A DNA stretch of 64,000 nt from Strobilurus pachycystidiatus (GCA_019915135.1 JAHLMK010000002.1:2604001-2668000); one strand, 5' to 3'. Shown: positions 1 to 13,029, counted from the stretch's first letter. A program made the numbers and translations. The notes: generated by a model not told the origin, from the sequence alone.

Positions 1-190
1 AAAACGGAACGAGATCGGGTTGGAGGACACCGCCAATGAGGTCGTGTAACGTCCCGGTGGCGGGCTTCAACGACCCCGAACCGACTGACCTCATCACTTA
101 TTCCGTTGTAAGCATGAACACCGGAGCAGTTGACATAGTTGTACAGAGTGAAATAAATCGATAATAAAGAAAGTCTAATGTGACATAGCT
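1..190. other. Intergenic, 3' flank of first gene
   Basis: No reading frame with splice support is seen here. It lies downstream of the minus-strand gene that ends at 191. Confidence 0.5.
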
Positions 191-1920
191 CTATGAAATG
201 TATCCCTTGAACGGCTCCGTCTTGCTAACACATCGCGGCGTTGGCCGCTTCCACTCGCCATTTGGACTTCTAGGCCAGTAAAACAACGGCCAGGTCGGAA
301 GGTAACAGACATCCTTGTGAAGGGATGAGGTCAATGCAAATTGGCATCGCCACAGGAGTGAAAGACACACCTCAAAACCACAGGCAGGACGACACTTCAC
401 CCAGATGCTCCAGTCCAGCCACGCCATCAACCCCTCGATATCGAATTTCCATTTCTCGAGCAATGAAGAGTGCATATCAATTGGGACTGGGACAGGGATC
501 GGGGGAGGTACGAGCTCGTCCACGCCAGCCAACACTCCCTGCGCCCACATGCGGGTCATCACCCTACAGATCTCCTTCGTCGTCCCTTTGACCGCAGACA
601 AGATGACCCTTTCCGAGGCCGTCATCCTTTGCATAGTGTCGGGCTCCAAGACATACTTGATGTGGCTAATACTGCACCACTCGAATATCGGCTCCGCCCA
701 CGAGATATCATCCGCGACCATGGGCAGACCGTGCAAGAGATACGGCTGCAGCGCGAACCGAAGCTGGTTCTGCACGCGTTCCGCTGTGTCCTCCTTTGTT
801 GTGTTCAATAGATATTGCATCATCTCCAAACGGTCCGCGAAGCGGTTCGTAATGACATGGAGCAGAGCTGCCCATTCCACGCCCGATGTCGTTGCAGAAG
901 GAGCCTTGAGCGTTGCTTCCAGACGCTTCGTGATAGCTGCAGTATCATGCTCGCTGATATTGACCAGACGATGGAAGTAGCGCTCCACTCCGAAGCGATG
1001 CTCTACCAGGCTGGGTACGAGAGAGGTGTCGTAGAAGGATACCATGCCCGTGAGGTCGAGCTTGATTCGCGTATCGCCAGGAAAGCGGTTGTGCCACGAT
1101 CCAGATAGTATGACTTCGTTCCAGCCAACTCGAGTTATCGGGCCCAGTTCAGAGTGAAATTGAGAAGGGGGAGTCTGGTGGTGGGGTGCAAACATGTCCA
1201 CACCAGTAGATATGATGTTGTGGAAGGAAACGACTTCGACACCGGCGGTGAAGTCGCAGAGCATTACCTCACTGTAGCATGCTTCAGTACATCTAGAAGA
1301 GAGGATGATTTACGAACGCACAAATCCATCTCCATCCTGACGAACCCGTCTAGGCCGAACTGTTTGCCCCATTCACACAGGCCTCTTAGACGCCTATTAT
1401 CCTTCAACCACCATTCGGGTACGACCTTCCCCCAGGCCAGAATATCCTGGCTATCCATCGTCCCAGTTTTCATATTCCCGGCACTGGTGCCGTCGAAATA
1501 CAGCAGCTTCAATGGTCGAACCGCGACGAGCGTCAGCATCCAGCACCCCGTGTCCTTTGCTGCAGCTCTACAGAAGAGGTACGAGTGCTCCGGATCAGAG
1601 GCGGTCCACTGCGGCTCGGTCGGGATGCGCGAATCGCGGCGCCCATGGTAGAGAAGTGTGCCCGCTGGAACAGTTGCCGGTACAATTGTATGGCCTAGTA
1701 GTGGACTTTTAGCACTCACATCACGGTCTCTCTGGAAATACACACCATTACGGAACCGTGTATTCGTCCAGTGCTGCAACAGCGATGCGAGAGTGTCGAA
1801 TACCAGATGGTCCGTCGCGTTGATGCTGGGCCGCGCATCCAAGTCCCACAGCGGCGCCTCGAACGCCACCTGCAGTGCCCCAGCAAGCCCCAGCCATAGG
1901 AAGGGCGGTATCCACCTCAT
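191..1920 (-). CDS. Conserved basidiomycete secreted protein, unknown function
   Basis: Four-exon gene, complement(join(191..313,371..1271,1322..1694,1746..1920)), about 523 aa. The start at 1920 gives a hydrophobic signal peptide (MRWIPPFLWLGLAGALQ). Introns are 57, 50 and 51 nt with GT...AG ends. Two of them are in frame and would be read through if unspliced; removing the 50-nt one joins MEMD to FEVMLCDF, where the unspliced frame stops. Recognisable features are a GTLLYHGRRDSRIPTEP block around residue 85 and a C-terminal CRPACGFEDVCYLPTWP segment. I recognise this as a widespread agaricomycete family of signal-peptide proteins without an assigned activity; export is inferred from the leader only. 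No paralogue is seen in the window. Confidence 0.85.
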
Positions 1921-2125
1921 GGGTCGAGATTGACTCAGTCATGCCAGTCTATCATATTTATCGTGTGGTGCAGTGATGGGTATCAGTGAGGGACCAGGGA
2001 CCATACTAATACGTCCAGGATCGCGAATAGGCGCGCAGGATCCGCGGCAGGTCGGATCATTCGGCCCGAGCCCTTTTGGCGAATATCTCTTCAAGCTTGC
2101 TTCAAGCTGTCATCTTCCTTCCACC

Positions 2126-3497
2126 ATGTCTCTGACGGAAATACGCTCGCCCCGGAACACCCACTGCGACAATTGCGACCTCCACATCCACGGTATTCAT
2201 GTCAGCGGTCCTCCACGCTGCGACAGATGCCTGGACAAAAGCATCAATGCACTGTTGAAATGTTCCAGCTGCCAGTTGGCGAAATATTGTGTGATTATCT
2301 ACACCCACGTCTGCGTGTACGCTAGACTAATAAATCGGTTCAGGGAATTCCTTGCCAGAAAAATCACTGGCCACTCCACAAGACACCGTGTCGTCTTTAC
2401 CAAACACAGAAGATTGTTGCTGAACGACTAGGCTTCGATGAACGCTACGCGGACTTTATCCAGTGGTGCAAGCGAAATAGCGCCAGAGTATGTCATGTCC
2501 CTGCCTGCTGGGAATTGGGCATCGGAACAGACAACGATCTATCAAGTGAGTACACCAACTATCGCTTTTCGGCCCCTCAGGACATTCGAACAGGTACCCA
2601 CATCTTTATTGTTCACCTTGACGTCGAAGAGAAAATCTCCACCAGCGGAACCAAGAGCTTCAAACGCCGACTGCGGTCTGCTGTGTGTGTCCCCGACGAC
2701 GATCTCAAACTTGGAGGCCCTCTTTCTACTGGCGCCAAGCGGATTTGGTCGGGTGCAGGTTTTCCAGAGCCCGAGGACGGATGCGCGCGGATCTGCATCA
2801 TAGACGACGGGCTCCCCTCTGTGCTGAATACGTTCACGCACAAGGTCGAGTGGAACGGTGTCCAGATGCGCAGACGACTGTGGCCCGATATGGATTGCGA
2901 CTGGATGGACATGCTTCATACGGGTGTCAGTACCGGACAAAACTGCGCGCAGATCTTCTATAAGTATCTTCACCCTGTGGGGTCGAGCGTTGAGAGGACG
3001 CAGGCGAAGCTCGACGCGATGAGGCGGTGGGCAGGGAAACACGGCGAGGATATTGGAATCGCGGCATGGTGTGCGATGGAACTGCCAAAGTTTCCTACGA
3101 AGCTAAGTGAGTACGCCGTTGCATGTCATTGCCGCAAATGTATTGACTTGAATATCAAGTCTCGCATTGCTTCGTCCTAGAAGTCGAATCCGAAGAGCGC
3201 CGAGGAATAGCCTTCTCTCATTCCATCCTCAACGCGACGGTACGCTCACTAAGCGAGGTCCGGGATCTTTTCCAGATCGACGTATACCCGCCTGGGCAGC
3301 AACATTTGGAGTTGATGCTTTTCCAGCAACCCAAACTCATACGCACAGTGATTATGATTCGCAACGCGCCCTTCCCGGAGAATCTTTTCAGCGTTGGTCT
3401 AGATACCTCTCAGCAACGTGACGTCCGAGGCATGTATCGCTACGAGCGCGAATGGCTGAAAGTTCTCAAGGGTATCGTCGACGGGGATGTCGTATAA
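2126..3497 (+). CDS. MYND-type zinc-finger protein
   Basis: Four exons, join(2126..2290,2344..2545,2594..3106,3181..3497), about 398 aa. The first intron (53 nt) interrupts the zinc finger: splicing joins CSSCQLAKYC to GIPCQKNHWPLHKTPC, giving the C-x2-C...C-x3-C...H-x3-C pattern of MYND fingers at residues ~46-71. The rest (ICIIDDGLPSVLNTF, HLELMLFQQPKLIRTV) is a long domain I do not recognise. The start ATG lies in CCACCATGT, a good fungal initiation context. MYND fingers usually bind proline-rich partner peptides, and in mushrooms they occur in many lineage-specific proteins of unknown role. There is no SET domain, so a methyltransferase role is not supported. Confidence 0.85.
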
Positions 3498-4147
3498 ACG
3501 ATGTCTGGTTCCTTTTGCCAACGATGATCATTTGTGGACTTTGAAGTCGATCGTCGTGCCTCCCCAACGGTTACCTGCAAACTTGGAGATCAACCGTCAT
3601 CGACTCCGAGTCTGCATGACCACTCTTCTTGTCCTCCTTCGTCGAACTCGGCTTCATCACTGTTGTCCATTCAAATCATCAATACTACACTGGAAGTATA
3701 CGTCGACGAGGAGTACACTCTTCCTCCCATCACAGCCAGACGACGTAAAGGACGCCAAAGCCGACGCAACCGGGACAGACGTTCGAACTCACCAACGCAG
3801 AACAAACAACCGGCGAGGCCCAATGTAGGTATGGCCAACCAACTCGTCAATGACGCGGCACTGGGCGGAATCAAGAGGCTCGAGGTTCCGCGAACAACGA
3901 AGAACCGAGATCCGACCTAGAGGTCGTCTATCGTCTGTCGAGGAGCAGCAGCCAGACTTTCTAATGAATGGAAAGACAACCTCTTTTACTAGAAAGTTTT
4001 AATAGTTCCCGGTGCCATGAATCGATCAACGTCTTGTGTTCGTATTCCAATGCAGAATGTTCCAATTAGCGTATATATCCCTGTCAGTAAAATGGCACCC
4101 TTCAAAAGCGTCAGCGTGAGCCGATCTCGCACTGGCTGAAGCCTCAC
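3498..4147. other. Intergenic, no supported gene
   Basis: A short plus-strand frame at 3534-3920 has only a GTG start and low-complexity content. I see no splice-consistent gene. This stretch holds the 3' flanks of the converging MYND and GET4 genes. Confidence 0.5.
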
Positions 4148-5192
4148 CTAATCCACACCAGCCCCAACCGGCGCCAGCGTCCACTTTTTCTCTGGCGCAC
4201 CACCCGACGGTGCACCAAACAACCCTGCCATCATATCCGCCATACCGCCCTGCTGCCTGGGAGCCGGCATCGCAAACCATATAGCGCCAATCTCCGTTAG
4301 TGCCTTGCGCGTCTCATTGCCAACGGCACGACCAAACGTCCCGCATAGCCGTACCCAGCTCTCGCGCGCGACCTTGTTCGAGGCACCAGCAGATCGCTGG
4401 CAGGTGTATACTGCGAGCTGCGCTAGGCTTAAAGACGAGTCGGTTGTTTGTATGAAGGTCGTCGTGTCGTCTACTTGGATTTGGGATGATGAGGGGATGT
4501 TGGCGGTATATTCTGAGATGAATGCACGCGCGGCGACGATATTACCGGCGAGGAGGTATGGGAGGACACCGCGCAGTGCAAAGTCCCCAGTAGGCGTTGG
4601 TGCGGACCAGGACAGGAAGGCGGATGCGAGAAGGCGGGCGGCGTCGCGCGTGCCCGAAGCAAGGAGGTATGGTTCCGCAAGATCGTACGCGCCTTCCCGG
4701 ACGTAGATGTCCCCGACGTACGCCAGCAGTTGTGGATCGCCCTGCGGCCATTCCCCGTGTTTAGCGCTCCAAGCGATGGATTTGTCGATCAGCGGTTTGC
4801 GCCACGTTCCGGCCGGACCGGTCAGTGCGATTAGCTGTGTTAGACGGGCTGGGGATATTAGCAGGGCGACGATGATGGGTTGAAGGCTCACCTCGCGATA
4901 TATCGCTGACTGGCTCGGCCTTCGTCTCGTACACCTCCACCAGGAATTGCGCCAGATCCACTCCGCTGCCCTTCCCTCGCCCACCAGCCTTTGCCTGGTC
5001 ATCAGAGGCAGTCGTCTCTTCGTCGTCCAGCTTCAGCAACGCCTTGGCGCTCTCGAACAGGACCTCGACCGCCGTATCGTATTGCTTGGCCTTGACATAT
5101 CGCGATGCAAAGGTGCGCGCCTTCTGATGCGCCTCGTACGGCGCCGTTGAGATCGATGGGAGAATGGCGGAAAGGGCGCGCGAACTGGACAT
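4148..5192 (-). CDS. GET4: GET4-like tail-anchored protein insertion factor
   Basis: Two exons, complement(join(4148..4848,4892..5192)), about 333 aa, near the usual fungal Get4 length. The 43-nt intron joins ...VSDISR to ARLTQLIALTGPAGTWRKPLIDKSIAWS. Recognisable Get4 features are the N-terminal helical repeats (YEAHQKARTFASRYVK, YDTAVEVLFESAKALL), the central GDPQLLAYVGDIYVREGAYDLAEPYLL helix pair and the C-terminal GGMADMMAGLFGAP tail. In the GET/TRC pathway Get4 with Get5 hands tail-anchored membrane proteins from Sgt2 to the Get3 ATPase in the cytosol. An acidic/glycine-rich insert (residues ~57-75) is unusual but does not break the repeats. The assignment rests on the helical-repeat motifs and length. 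Confidence 0.85.
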
Positions 5193-5603
5193 GGTAGCAG
5201 CAAGTCAAGAGACGATGACGATGTGCAGGAAGGCTTCTAGGGTTAGGGTCCGGCAGTTGCCTCTGTCTCTTGCACTCGTCCTTCATCTTCATTTTAGCAC
5301 TCTGTGTCGAACTCTGGCGCTCTGTTCTCCTGCGCCCTCTTACTGCTTCACTAAAACCACAATCTCTTATGCTCCTTATCGTGAGGGATCTTAGCGTGGT
5401 CTGCTAGTTGGCCTATCGATGGTTTAAGCAGCCCACGGATTGGTCGGACACATTTAGGAATGCTCCTACGCCTATACGACACGCGTATTCTGGGGGTTGG
5501 TTCTGACCCACTTCCTTCTGCTCATGGACTGATTTGTCCACACCAATACGTGGCACCTGCTCACAGCTCAATGTTTTTATACACGACTAGACACACTATA
5601 TCT
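5193..5603. promoter_or_regulatory. Upstream region of GET4
   Basis: 410 bases between the GET4 start and the 3' end of the next minus-strand gene; it must hold the GET4 promoter. It is pyrimidine-rich on the plus strand. No TATA box or other named element can be assigned. Confidence 0.4.
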
Positions 5604-6440
5604 CTATCTTTGGATGGCTCTGTACTTGGCATCACTCTCCTTTTTGGGGTCTCGATCCCTCACAGGAGTCTCCTTCGCTCTTTCTGCCACGAATTTCTCT
5701 GCCTCCTCTCTCAATCTGTTTCTTTTCGCTACATAGCTCTCCCACCTTCGTGAGTACAACTCTTTTCCAGATCTCCAGGGCTCCCTGTCAATAATCTTTG
5801 CCACCTCACGAGCGAACATGCGCTCAGTGAGAACCCGGTGGTACTCTCTGAGCAGAACCACGTTGTACTCAACTCCGTTCACCTCGACGTGCACGTCCGG
5901 TGGCTGCTTGTCCTCGCAGGCTGTGTACGCGTTTAGGAAGGCTTGCCGTCGACGGTACAGAAGAGCGTCCCACACGTTCTCTTCGCTCGGGTTGCATGCG
6001 CCGGGCTGTAATATCAGCTTTACAACGTTTCCGTTTACTGTATGTCGAACGACTCGAGGTCGGTTTTGGGGCATTGTTAAAATTCTTTGCTTCGGTTCCA
6101 GTATGTTTTTCACGGTGGACAGTGACCTTCAATTTCAGAGATCAACGAATTGGTTCACGAACGTAAACGACGCTCACAAGGCATCGATTTCGGGGAGCTC
6201 CTCGTCTAGAAAGCCCTCGCCCAGAGGCTTGATGAAGGGCGTGGCAGTATCGGCAAAATAGGTGAGGAATAGAGAGGCAACATGTTCTCTCTTCCATTGC
6301 CGATCTGTATTCTTCCAAGCAACGTAGACCCGCTCCCAGTGTGATAGAAGAGCCAGCGGAGCAAACATGATGGTCGATTCTACATGTATGGGAAGGTCAT
6401 TGACCTCCTTCTCAATGTCGTGATCTCGGATGTGAACCAT
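5604..6440 (-). CDS. Hypothetical protein, two exons
   Basis: complement(join(5604..6126,6178..6440)), about 261 aa. The 51-nt intron (GTGAGC...GAAG) joins ELPEIDAL to SLSTVKNILEP in frame. The start at 6440 is chosen because it sits in TCCACCATGG; the frame is open a little further upstream without an ATG. The N-terminal half is hydrophobic and aromatic (TIMFAPLALLSHWERVYVAW); the C-terminal third is basic and rich in Arg/Glu, probably helical. No family is recognised and no catalytic motif is seen. It could be a lineage-specific gene, or the 3' part of a longer one if an exon was missed upstream. Confidence 0.55.
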
Positions 6441-7329
6441 GGTGGATGAGTCGGTAATGTTGACCAGCAACAGTGGTAGGTACTTGGGGGACAGCGTTGG
6501 TGCTCAGCCGACGGGGAGCGACAAGGAAGGCGGGTTTAGCTTCATCGACGATCATGTACCATCCATATATCCTCGCTTTGAACAATAAACTGCATAGGCT
6601 TATCATCAAATCGTTGTTCTTGTAGTCGTGGGATTCCATGCATGTAGTACTTGGTACTACACGACGATGATCTTCTATTGTGATAGAAATTGTATGACAA
6701 CTACCTTGACGATGATTGGTAGAGAGCACAAAGCGTCACTCAGACCACAGTCTCAGATGCCGATTTTGATCAAGGTGCGCCACTCTGTGATCGGCTGGTT
6801 CCGGCTTGAAGCCAGGCAAGCCGTAAACTGGACCAGGACAGGTCAAGGCGTGCGCCTTGCTTAGCGGCTTGAAAGCCTCACTATGGCTAGCAAATGGCCG
6901 TGCCTTGGACTTGGAGTGAATGACACTACTATCACAGTGACCGCCGGCGGGCGGCACTGATCAAGTCGCATTGATGCCGCCAAACACCCATTTACTCAGC
7001 TGTTTTTAGTCTAGTCGTCTTCTGTTGGTTGTAATCTTGAGAGCGCGCGACGAGTCATGGGCTAGTAGTTCTCAGGCTATATGGATGAATGCTGGTCCGC
7101 TGTTCACTGTTCTAAATCCAAGTTGTCTGGGGTTAGTCCTTCATTGAGAGCTGTTTTTTGTGATGCGCCCTGCTTCGTCGCGCCTAATTTCTGCCTCATT
7201 CTATCTTGAGCCGGCTTGCACGGCTGGCGAGTAGATAACGCCACTAGGTACTTTGAGGTTGACGTGCGGTTTATGATGTACCTATAACTTGAAGTAGATT
7301 GATCTATCATAGTATCAAAGCTTTACATA
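6441..7329. other. Intergenic, no supported gene
   Basis: About 890 bases. Several short frames exist on both strands, but none has splice support or family resemblance. It holds the 3' flank of the DUF6535 gene and the upstream region of the 5.6 kb gene. Confidence 0.45.
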
Positions 7330-10300
7330 TTACACGAGTGACGGTGACGCTATGTTATCACCATTATCCCACATCTCTACTTCATCAGATTGATCCTGTA
7401 CCTTCAAAGTCATTCGGCGGAACGGAGACAGCATGGTTTGCAGTCGAGTCAGTCCGCGGCATTTAGCAGAGAACACGCCCCAAAACCCAATCAAATCCTC
7501 CCAAGAATTGTAGATCAAAATATCTCCGTTCATGTAGAGATGCTCCTGATGCGACGTCCGGCACTCGTAGACCACTCGAGTAGTTTCACGAGAGAGGAAG
7601 TGGCGCATGTCTTGAAGACAGGCGTCCCAAATATCACCATGAAGAAGAACGAACAGGCCGAGGAGGTGACTGCGCCGCTCTACATCGGCTAGAAGCAGGG
7701 ACTGGCAGATAGCAAAAAGCGTCTCCGGCTGCTGGATATGTAGAATCGTCTCATTGTACTCAGCAGAGCTGATGGTCTGGAGAGTACTGAGGCCCTTGAG
7801 GAACGCTGTCACCGCAAACGACGTTGAGCGTTTATCCTGATACACGTTGCAAAGAGCATACGGTTCGACGGGATCGTCGACCCGTAAGTGGTGCATGCAG
7901 CACCCATCGCGCATGCGACGGTAAATCATTGGTAGTAGGATCTTACACCTGGCAGCCACTGCGACGTCAAGAATATCCACCAGAAGCGGCCACGCCCCGG
8001 AGATGTCAAAGAGCATCACATCGGAGATCCTTGCAGCCATATCTTCAGTGATCCAGGTACGATATATGTCGATGAGCCGAGGGTCGAGGGCAATGGATCG
8101 AAAGATAGCGTGAAAGAGATCTCGCTGATCCTCTGGACAGAACGCGTCTCTGTTATCCTCATATTGGAGAACCCGCCTGAGGGACTCAAAAGTGCGCCTC
8201 GGAATGTGCTCGTGGTGGATGTACGGCGCCACGCCTGGACTGTTGATGCCAACGCTTTGTCGGATAACGGTGATCACCATTGTGGCTGCGGACATGGGGT
8301 CGTCCTCTGAGGATGTACGGTTTATCGAGCGTATATTAATGAGGGCTAGATGCAGTTTCATCTGCGTCGGGATGTCGGGATAGTTGTACCAATGTGCTGA
8401 CGGCATTATGGTCCAAACAAGTTCGGAAAGAGATGGGACGAGGAAGTGCTTCACGGCATCCCCGAAGGACATCGCGGAAGCAGTGCTGGCATCGCGAGAG
8501 TCAAGGATAGTCAAGGTCTTGCCATCATAGCGAGATCCATATTGAGAGCGTATTGACATTTTGTACAGAGTGCGGGTGGATTGATCGCCCGTGCAAGTTT
8601 CGCATGCATGAGGCTCAAGTAGCCAGCGGTACAAAGTGCACCACTGTTCGGAATCTTCCTCGCCAATGTGTAGCCAGCGCGAGCCAGAATGAAGAGCGTT
8701 CTGTAAGATATGTGCCCATATCACAACATCGTACGTCTCTGTGGGCTGGGTGATCTGCTCCTGGAGAAACTCGGCCGCCAACTCAGCATTACGCATATTC
8801 AGAAGTACCGGTAGAGAGGTTCCCTTGGGATCGAGATCAGGTGGGATATATCCAGTGTTTGACATGTCGTCTGGAAACAGACGGATAAGAGTGCGCATAA
8901 GTCGCTGATACGCAGACAAGTTGACCGGTTTCGTAAATCCAACTGAGCGAACGGCAGCTGCCACGATTGCCTGCAGATTATCGATCTTCTGGGTGATGTA
9001 GCTTGCGACAGTAAGCGGGCAATTACTGAGTGACTCTAGAACGGCACGATGAATAGCAGAATTTGAGGAGAAGCTGTAGAGCCATACGGCTGCTTCAGCG
9101 TCGAGACGGTCTGCGTCCTTCAGAACCCTGCCCTCTTCAGCTTCCTGGAGAGACATTGGAATTTCCATCTCGGACGAAGTCGAGCAGAACCTGCGGAGGA
9201 ACGCATTGCGGCGCGTGTATGATCTCCATCTACGCGACAGTTTGGTACGGCGAATGCGGGAGTAGATAGAATAGAGGTAGTTCGTGAATGGAGTCTTGTA
9301 AGGGCAGGCAGGATCATATATAGGAAGGAGATTTGTCGAAGCGTAGATTGTCAACGTCGCAGCAGACGCAATGGAGATCGCGATCGTTATCGCGGTACTC
9401 AAGCCCAGTAGGAAGATTATTAGGCCGGCGAGGAACGCCCCTAGTGCAAAGTGCATCATGACAGGTAAAAGTCCTATGATAACGGGGACGTGCCATTCCT
9501 TCAGTTGATTGAATCGGAACTGGCGGAGGCGACTGCTCGTTCGAGGACCGCCTGACTGCGCCAATTCAACGTACTCGTTCACCCACTGTTTCGTAAGCAC
9601 AGCAATGAGCGCCGTCGTGAGACTGAGCACAAGACTCATAAACCACAAGCCGTTCACCCATGTCGCCGTCAGCGCCGGGCGGAAGTCAGTCAGAGGAGTG
9701 AGATCTGTCTCAACAACACTGTCGACATTCTGTCCTCGGCCGATAGCACGCTGAAGACCGACAAGCTCGATAATAAGGGAGACGGCGACCTCGACGTTAT
9801 CGACTTGGAGGCTTTGGTACGTCTGAGTGACAAAGGAAGATACGACAGCCGAGAAGAGCCCAGCCTTGAAAGGCTCAGTTGACAGGGCTTCTGAAGGTAA
9901 GGCAGGGACTTACAAAGACCAAGAGAACATCAAGGGCGTCCTTCCAATTTGCGACCCGGTCGTTATCAACCTTTCCTCTCTCGTGGAGGAAGATCTTCCA
10001 TAGCCGCGCGGTTTCTCCCATTTCCTGGTACGGTGCATCTTCGGAGAGTGTGCTCATGAAGTCAAAAGGATCGCCTCCTACGTGGCGCAGTTAGTGAAGC
10101 AGTGACGGCAATACAACAACGAAGAGCTCCGGACCTTGCTTAGTATCAGCATGTCTTAGTCCAAAGATCGCACTCCGCCTTTCGGCGTCGTTGGAGGTAT
10201 ATGGGAACCACTCCGTCTTCACTTCATGCGTCTGCTTCTCGTTGAACCCAGCCTCTGAGCTTGTATTGATGTCAGGTAAACCACCCCCAGCGGCACTAGG

Positions 10301-10405
10301 CGGCGCAGAGGGAATCCTGGCGCTGGGCCATGGTGGGACCGTAAAGTCCTGTGGACGGTGGGTAGCCATGTCGTGTGGCGTAGATGTGGAGGTGAGAGAG
10401 TCCAT
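7330..10405 (-). CDS. DUF6535 membrane protein
   Basis: Three exons, complement(join(7330..9864,9914..10077,10135..10405)), 989 aa. The 49- and 57-nt introns restore the hallmark order: a W-K-x2-L motif (RLWKIFLHERGKVDNDRVANW), then DVLLVF joined to AGLFSAVVSSFVTQTYQSL, then a paired membrane region (WFMSLVLSLTTALIAVLTKQWVNEY near residues 215-240 and a long hydrophobic stretch near 270-325). This is the DUF6535 architecture, expanded in mushroom-forming fungi and of unknown function. The C-terminal ~650 residues are soluble and helical, with no catalytic motif I can name. Probably an integral membrane protein with a large cytosolic tail (inference). Confidence 0.88.
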
Positions 10406-11051
10406 GGTCGAAATATGAGATCAGAAACATGTGTGGTCCTTCATCACCTCTTCTCCCCGTAATGGCTGTGAAGTGCCCAGTCGGGTAGGGTCTGTAAGCT
10501 CTTCAGTAAAGAAGGGACATATACGGAACAAACGCATACCGAATGGGAGTACACATCGCCCCCAGATTTTGATAGGCGATCACATCCAATAGAGATGAAG
10601 GTGTTGCGCCTTATATGGTATGCGTTGTTCGACCATGCATATGGCGGCATGCAACAACAGGACGGCTCAAATCACGAGAGGACCATACGCGCTCACTCTG
10701 CTGTCTGAGGCGCAACTCGGATTGCCTCTCGAGCTCGGTATGTCAATGTCGTGGCGGGTGAGAAGACAGGTTTACTTCCCACGCTAGCCGCACCCTGACC
10801 TCTGGTCACACCGTCCGCACGGAAACACTATAGTCTATAGTACCTTTGCATGTCCTGCTGGCCAACGCATGGCTGCACTACTATCTCACATTAGAAGATA
10901 AAAACGTCGCTTGACTCAATACTAAATACAAATTCAATATGTCTTATCACTGTCCGAATGTGCATAGTACTGTAGTATGAAATGAACCTTCGTCCAGATA
11001 CCTCAAGCCCGATCCCCCGGCACTTCCGCAAACTCAGCGTCGCGGACAACT
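10406..11051. other. Intergenic, no supported gene
   Basis: About 650 bases between the DUF6535 start and the F-box gene 3' end. No convincing frame. The F-box gene may use a further 3' exon here, because a GTAAGT donor lies at its last codons (around 11071). Confidence 0.4.
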
Positions 11052-12488
11052 CTAGCAGAAAAAAGACTTACAAAACGTCTCGATGACAACTCTCTGGCCA
11101 TCATCCCGCATCGCCTTCATTGGGTCTCTTAGACGATTTTCCAATCGCGACTTCATAGCCTCCCGTCCCCCATCCACGCCGGTGTACTCCAAATCTAACG
11201 AAACATCCAAGAGCGTAGTGAGACGAGCACCAACCTGGAGCGCCTGTTTCCATTGGGCTGTCAGCACACGCAGATCGAGCGAAGTTACATCTCGAGCCTA
11301 TAACAAGCGTGAGATGCCAGTCGAGGTGACCGAGCAGAAAACAAACCACGACACAGAGCGACTGGATCCGACAGTCACGATCCGGGCGGTCCTCCAGAGT
11401 TTCCATCCAGTACATCCATGCCCAGCTCTGCTTCTTGGGATAGAGCATTACCTGCGTGAAAGGAATTCGCAAAGTCACGTCCGGGATCCCAATCAGAGAA
11501 AAGTTGCCACACGATGCCGATTTGCTGTATTCCGGCATATGAGACAGGGTGGATTGAGGGAAGGAAAGACATACCTCAAAGTCAGATTCAAAACTTCGAG
11601 GTCCAACTTGACGAGACTCGGAAATTCGCCCAAGAGTTGCGTTAATTGCCGACGTGTACAGTTGAGAAGCGCTAGTCGTAGATCGGAGACACTTCGAAGG
11701 GGAAACATGTTGAGGTGCGAGAGCTTTGTCAGATGCAGCTTTCTGCCTGCAACCTCTTCGACATCCACCCAATCCAGATAGAGGCGTTCAAGGGCAATCT
11801 TGCCATCGAAAAGTGAATTCCCTAGGCTGCTGGGATGATCAATGGCTTCGTCAATGAGCTCGCTTTCATCCAGGAGCTTGTAAAGCTGCGAGAAGCGACT
11901 GATCCGAAGAGAAATTAGCGAGGGAAAGGCGGAGAATGTCTCTTGAACGACGGCGAGGTCTCGGAACTGGACGTTTACAAACTCGAGATGGCGGATTTTG
12001 CGATCCTGAAAGAACTCTACGAAGGCGGAAGGTGTGCCGTTGATCTTGAGGTCGCGAAATACGAGAGTCTTGAGATTGACGAGAGAAGTTATCAAATTTT
12101 CGAACTCGCCGTGATGAGGATACGGGAAGAAGCGTAGAGTGTCCGGTCCTCCAGTCGTTGGGCATATGACGAGCGTTGTAATCATTGGAAGGACATCAGA
12201 GTTGTAGGCATGGGAGATAACATGTCGGTTGAAGAGAAGGGGATGACTGGGGGAATCTCGCGAGGGAAGAGCCAACTCCAGGGTCTGAAAGATGTAGCGC
12301 TTTGAGCGGAGAAAGCTACGTGAGGCGAGGCGGCAAGCTTTGAGTGAGGATAGATCTTGTGGGTTCCAATGCTTCGTGCGGCCTCTGTCTTCTGCGTCTT
12401 CGGCAACATAATCTAGGATGATGTCGCGTAACTCCTGGGGAATCACGCGCTGGCGGTCGGCAAACAATGGCATATTCTGAGCAGACAA
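11052..12488 (-). CDS. F-box-like / LRR-like protein
   Basis: At least three exons, complement(join(11052..11297,11347..11524,11575..12488)), about 445 aa. The N-terminus (RQRVIPQELRDIILDYV, then LKACRLASRSFLRSKRYIF) has the spacing of the F-box-like domain common in agaricomycetes. The middle has leucine-rich strands (ENLITSLVNLKTLVFRDLKI, FPSLISLRISRFSQL, LERLYLDWVDVEEV). Introns of 50 and 49 nt preserve the frame and join VTSLDLRVL to the preceding strand. F-box proteins recruit substrates to SCF ubiquitin ligases; here that role is inferred from the N-terminus only. The 3' end is uncertain: the in-frame TAG at 11052 lies just past a strong GTAAGT, so a small last exon may exist. Confidence 0.75.
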
Positions 12489-12816
12489 TCAGCGGATCTG
12501 GAAACGCTCAATGCACAGCGTACGCACGAGGGAATAGTAGGTAGGGTGGGGGATAAAACGAGTGTGGGGGGTGATAGAAAGAACGTGGATGGTGGTGGTC
12601 GGAAGTCAAGGAGCGATTGCTCGCGATCGAAGCTTGCCCTAGACCCCACATTGGCGGTCAAACAGCGCAACGTCTAGGAGCGGATTTCTATAAGAATGCT
12701 ACTATACAATTGTCGGTGACACTATATATCAATAGACAGGGATCTCAATAGAAGTAATTCAATCGATGTCTACTAGTCCTTTAATCTTCTACAGTCGATC
12801 GCGAAGAAAAACGGCT

Positions 12817-13013
12817 TCATCCAGCCTCTGCGCTGCGGCAATGTGTGCTCGTTTCACCGTCTCATCCAGCCTTTGCGCTGCGGCAATGTTGATTCGTCCT
12901 ACTGTCTCATCCAGCCTTTGCGCTGCGGCAATGTTGACTCGTTCACCGTCTCATCCAGCCTTTGCGCTGCGGCATTGTCAAATTTCTCATCCAGCCCTGG
13001 CGCTGCGGCAATG
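12817..13013. repeat. Minisatellite, five copies
   Basis: Five copies of a 27-base core containing CAGCCTTTGCGCTGCGGCAA start at 12817, 12862, 12907, 12951 and 12987, so the period is 45, 45, 44 and 36. The copies differ by single substitutions, and the spacer TGTTGACTCGTTCACCGTC varies. Confidence 0.9.
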
Positions 13014-13029
13014 TTGGCTCGTTTCGAAC

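Noticed and set aside
325..1108. Several plus-strand frames (up to 191 codons) opposite the secreted-protein gene
   Set aside because: They are shadows of the minus-strand exons, which have splice sites, a signal peptide and family resemblance.
3534..3920. Plus-strand frame of 128 codons
   Set aside because: Only a GTG start, low-complexity content, no splice support.
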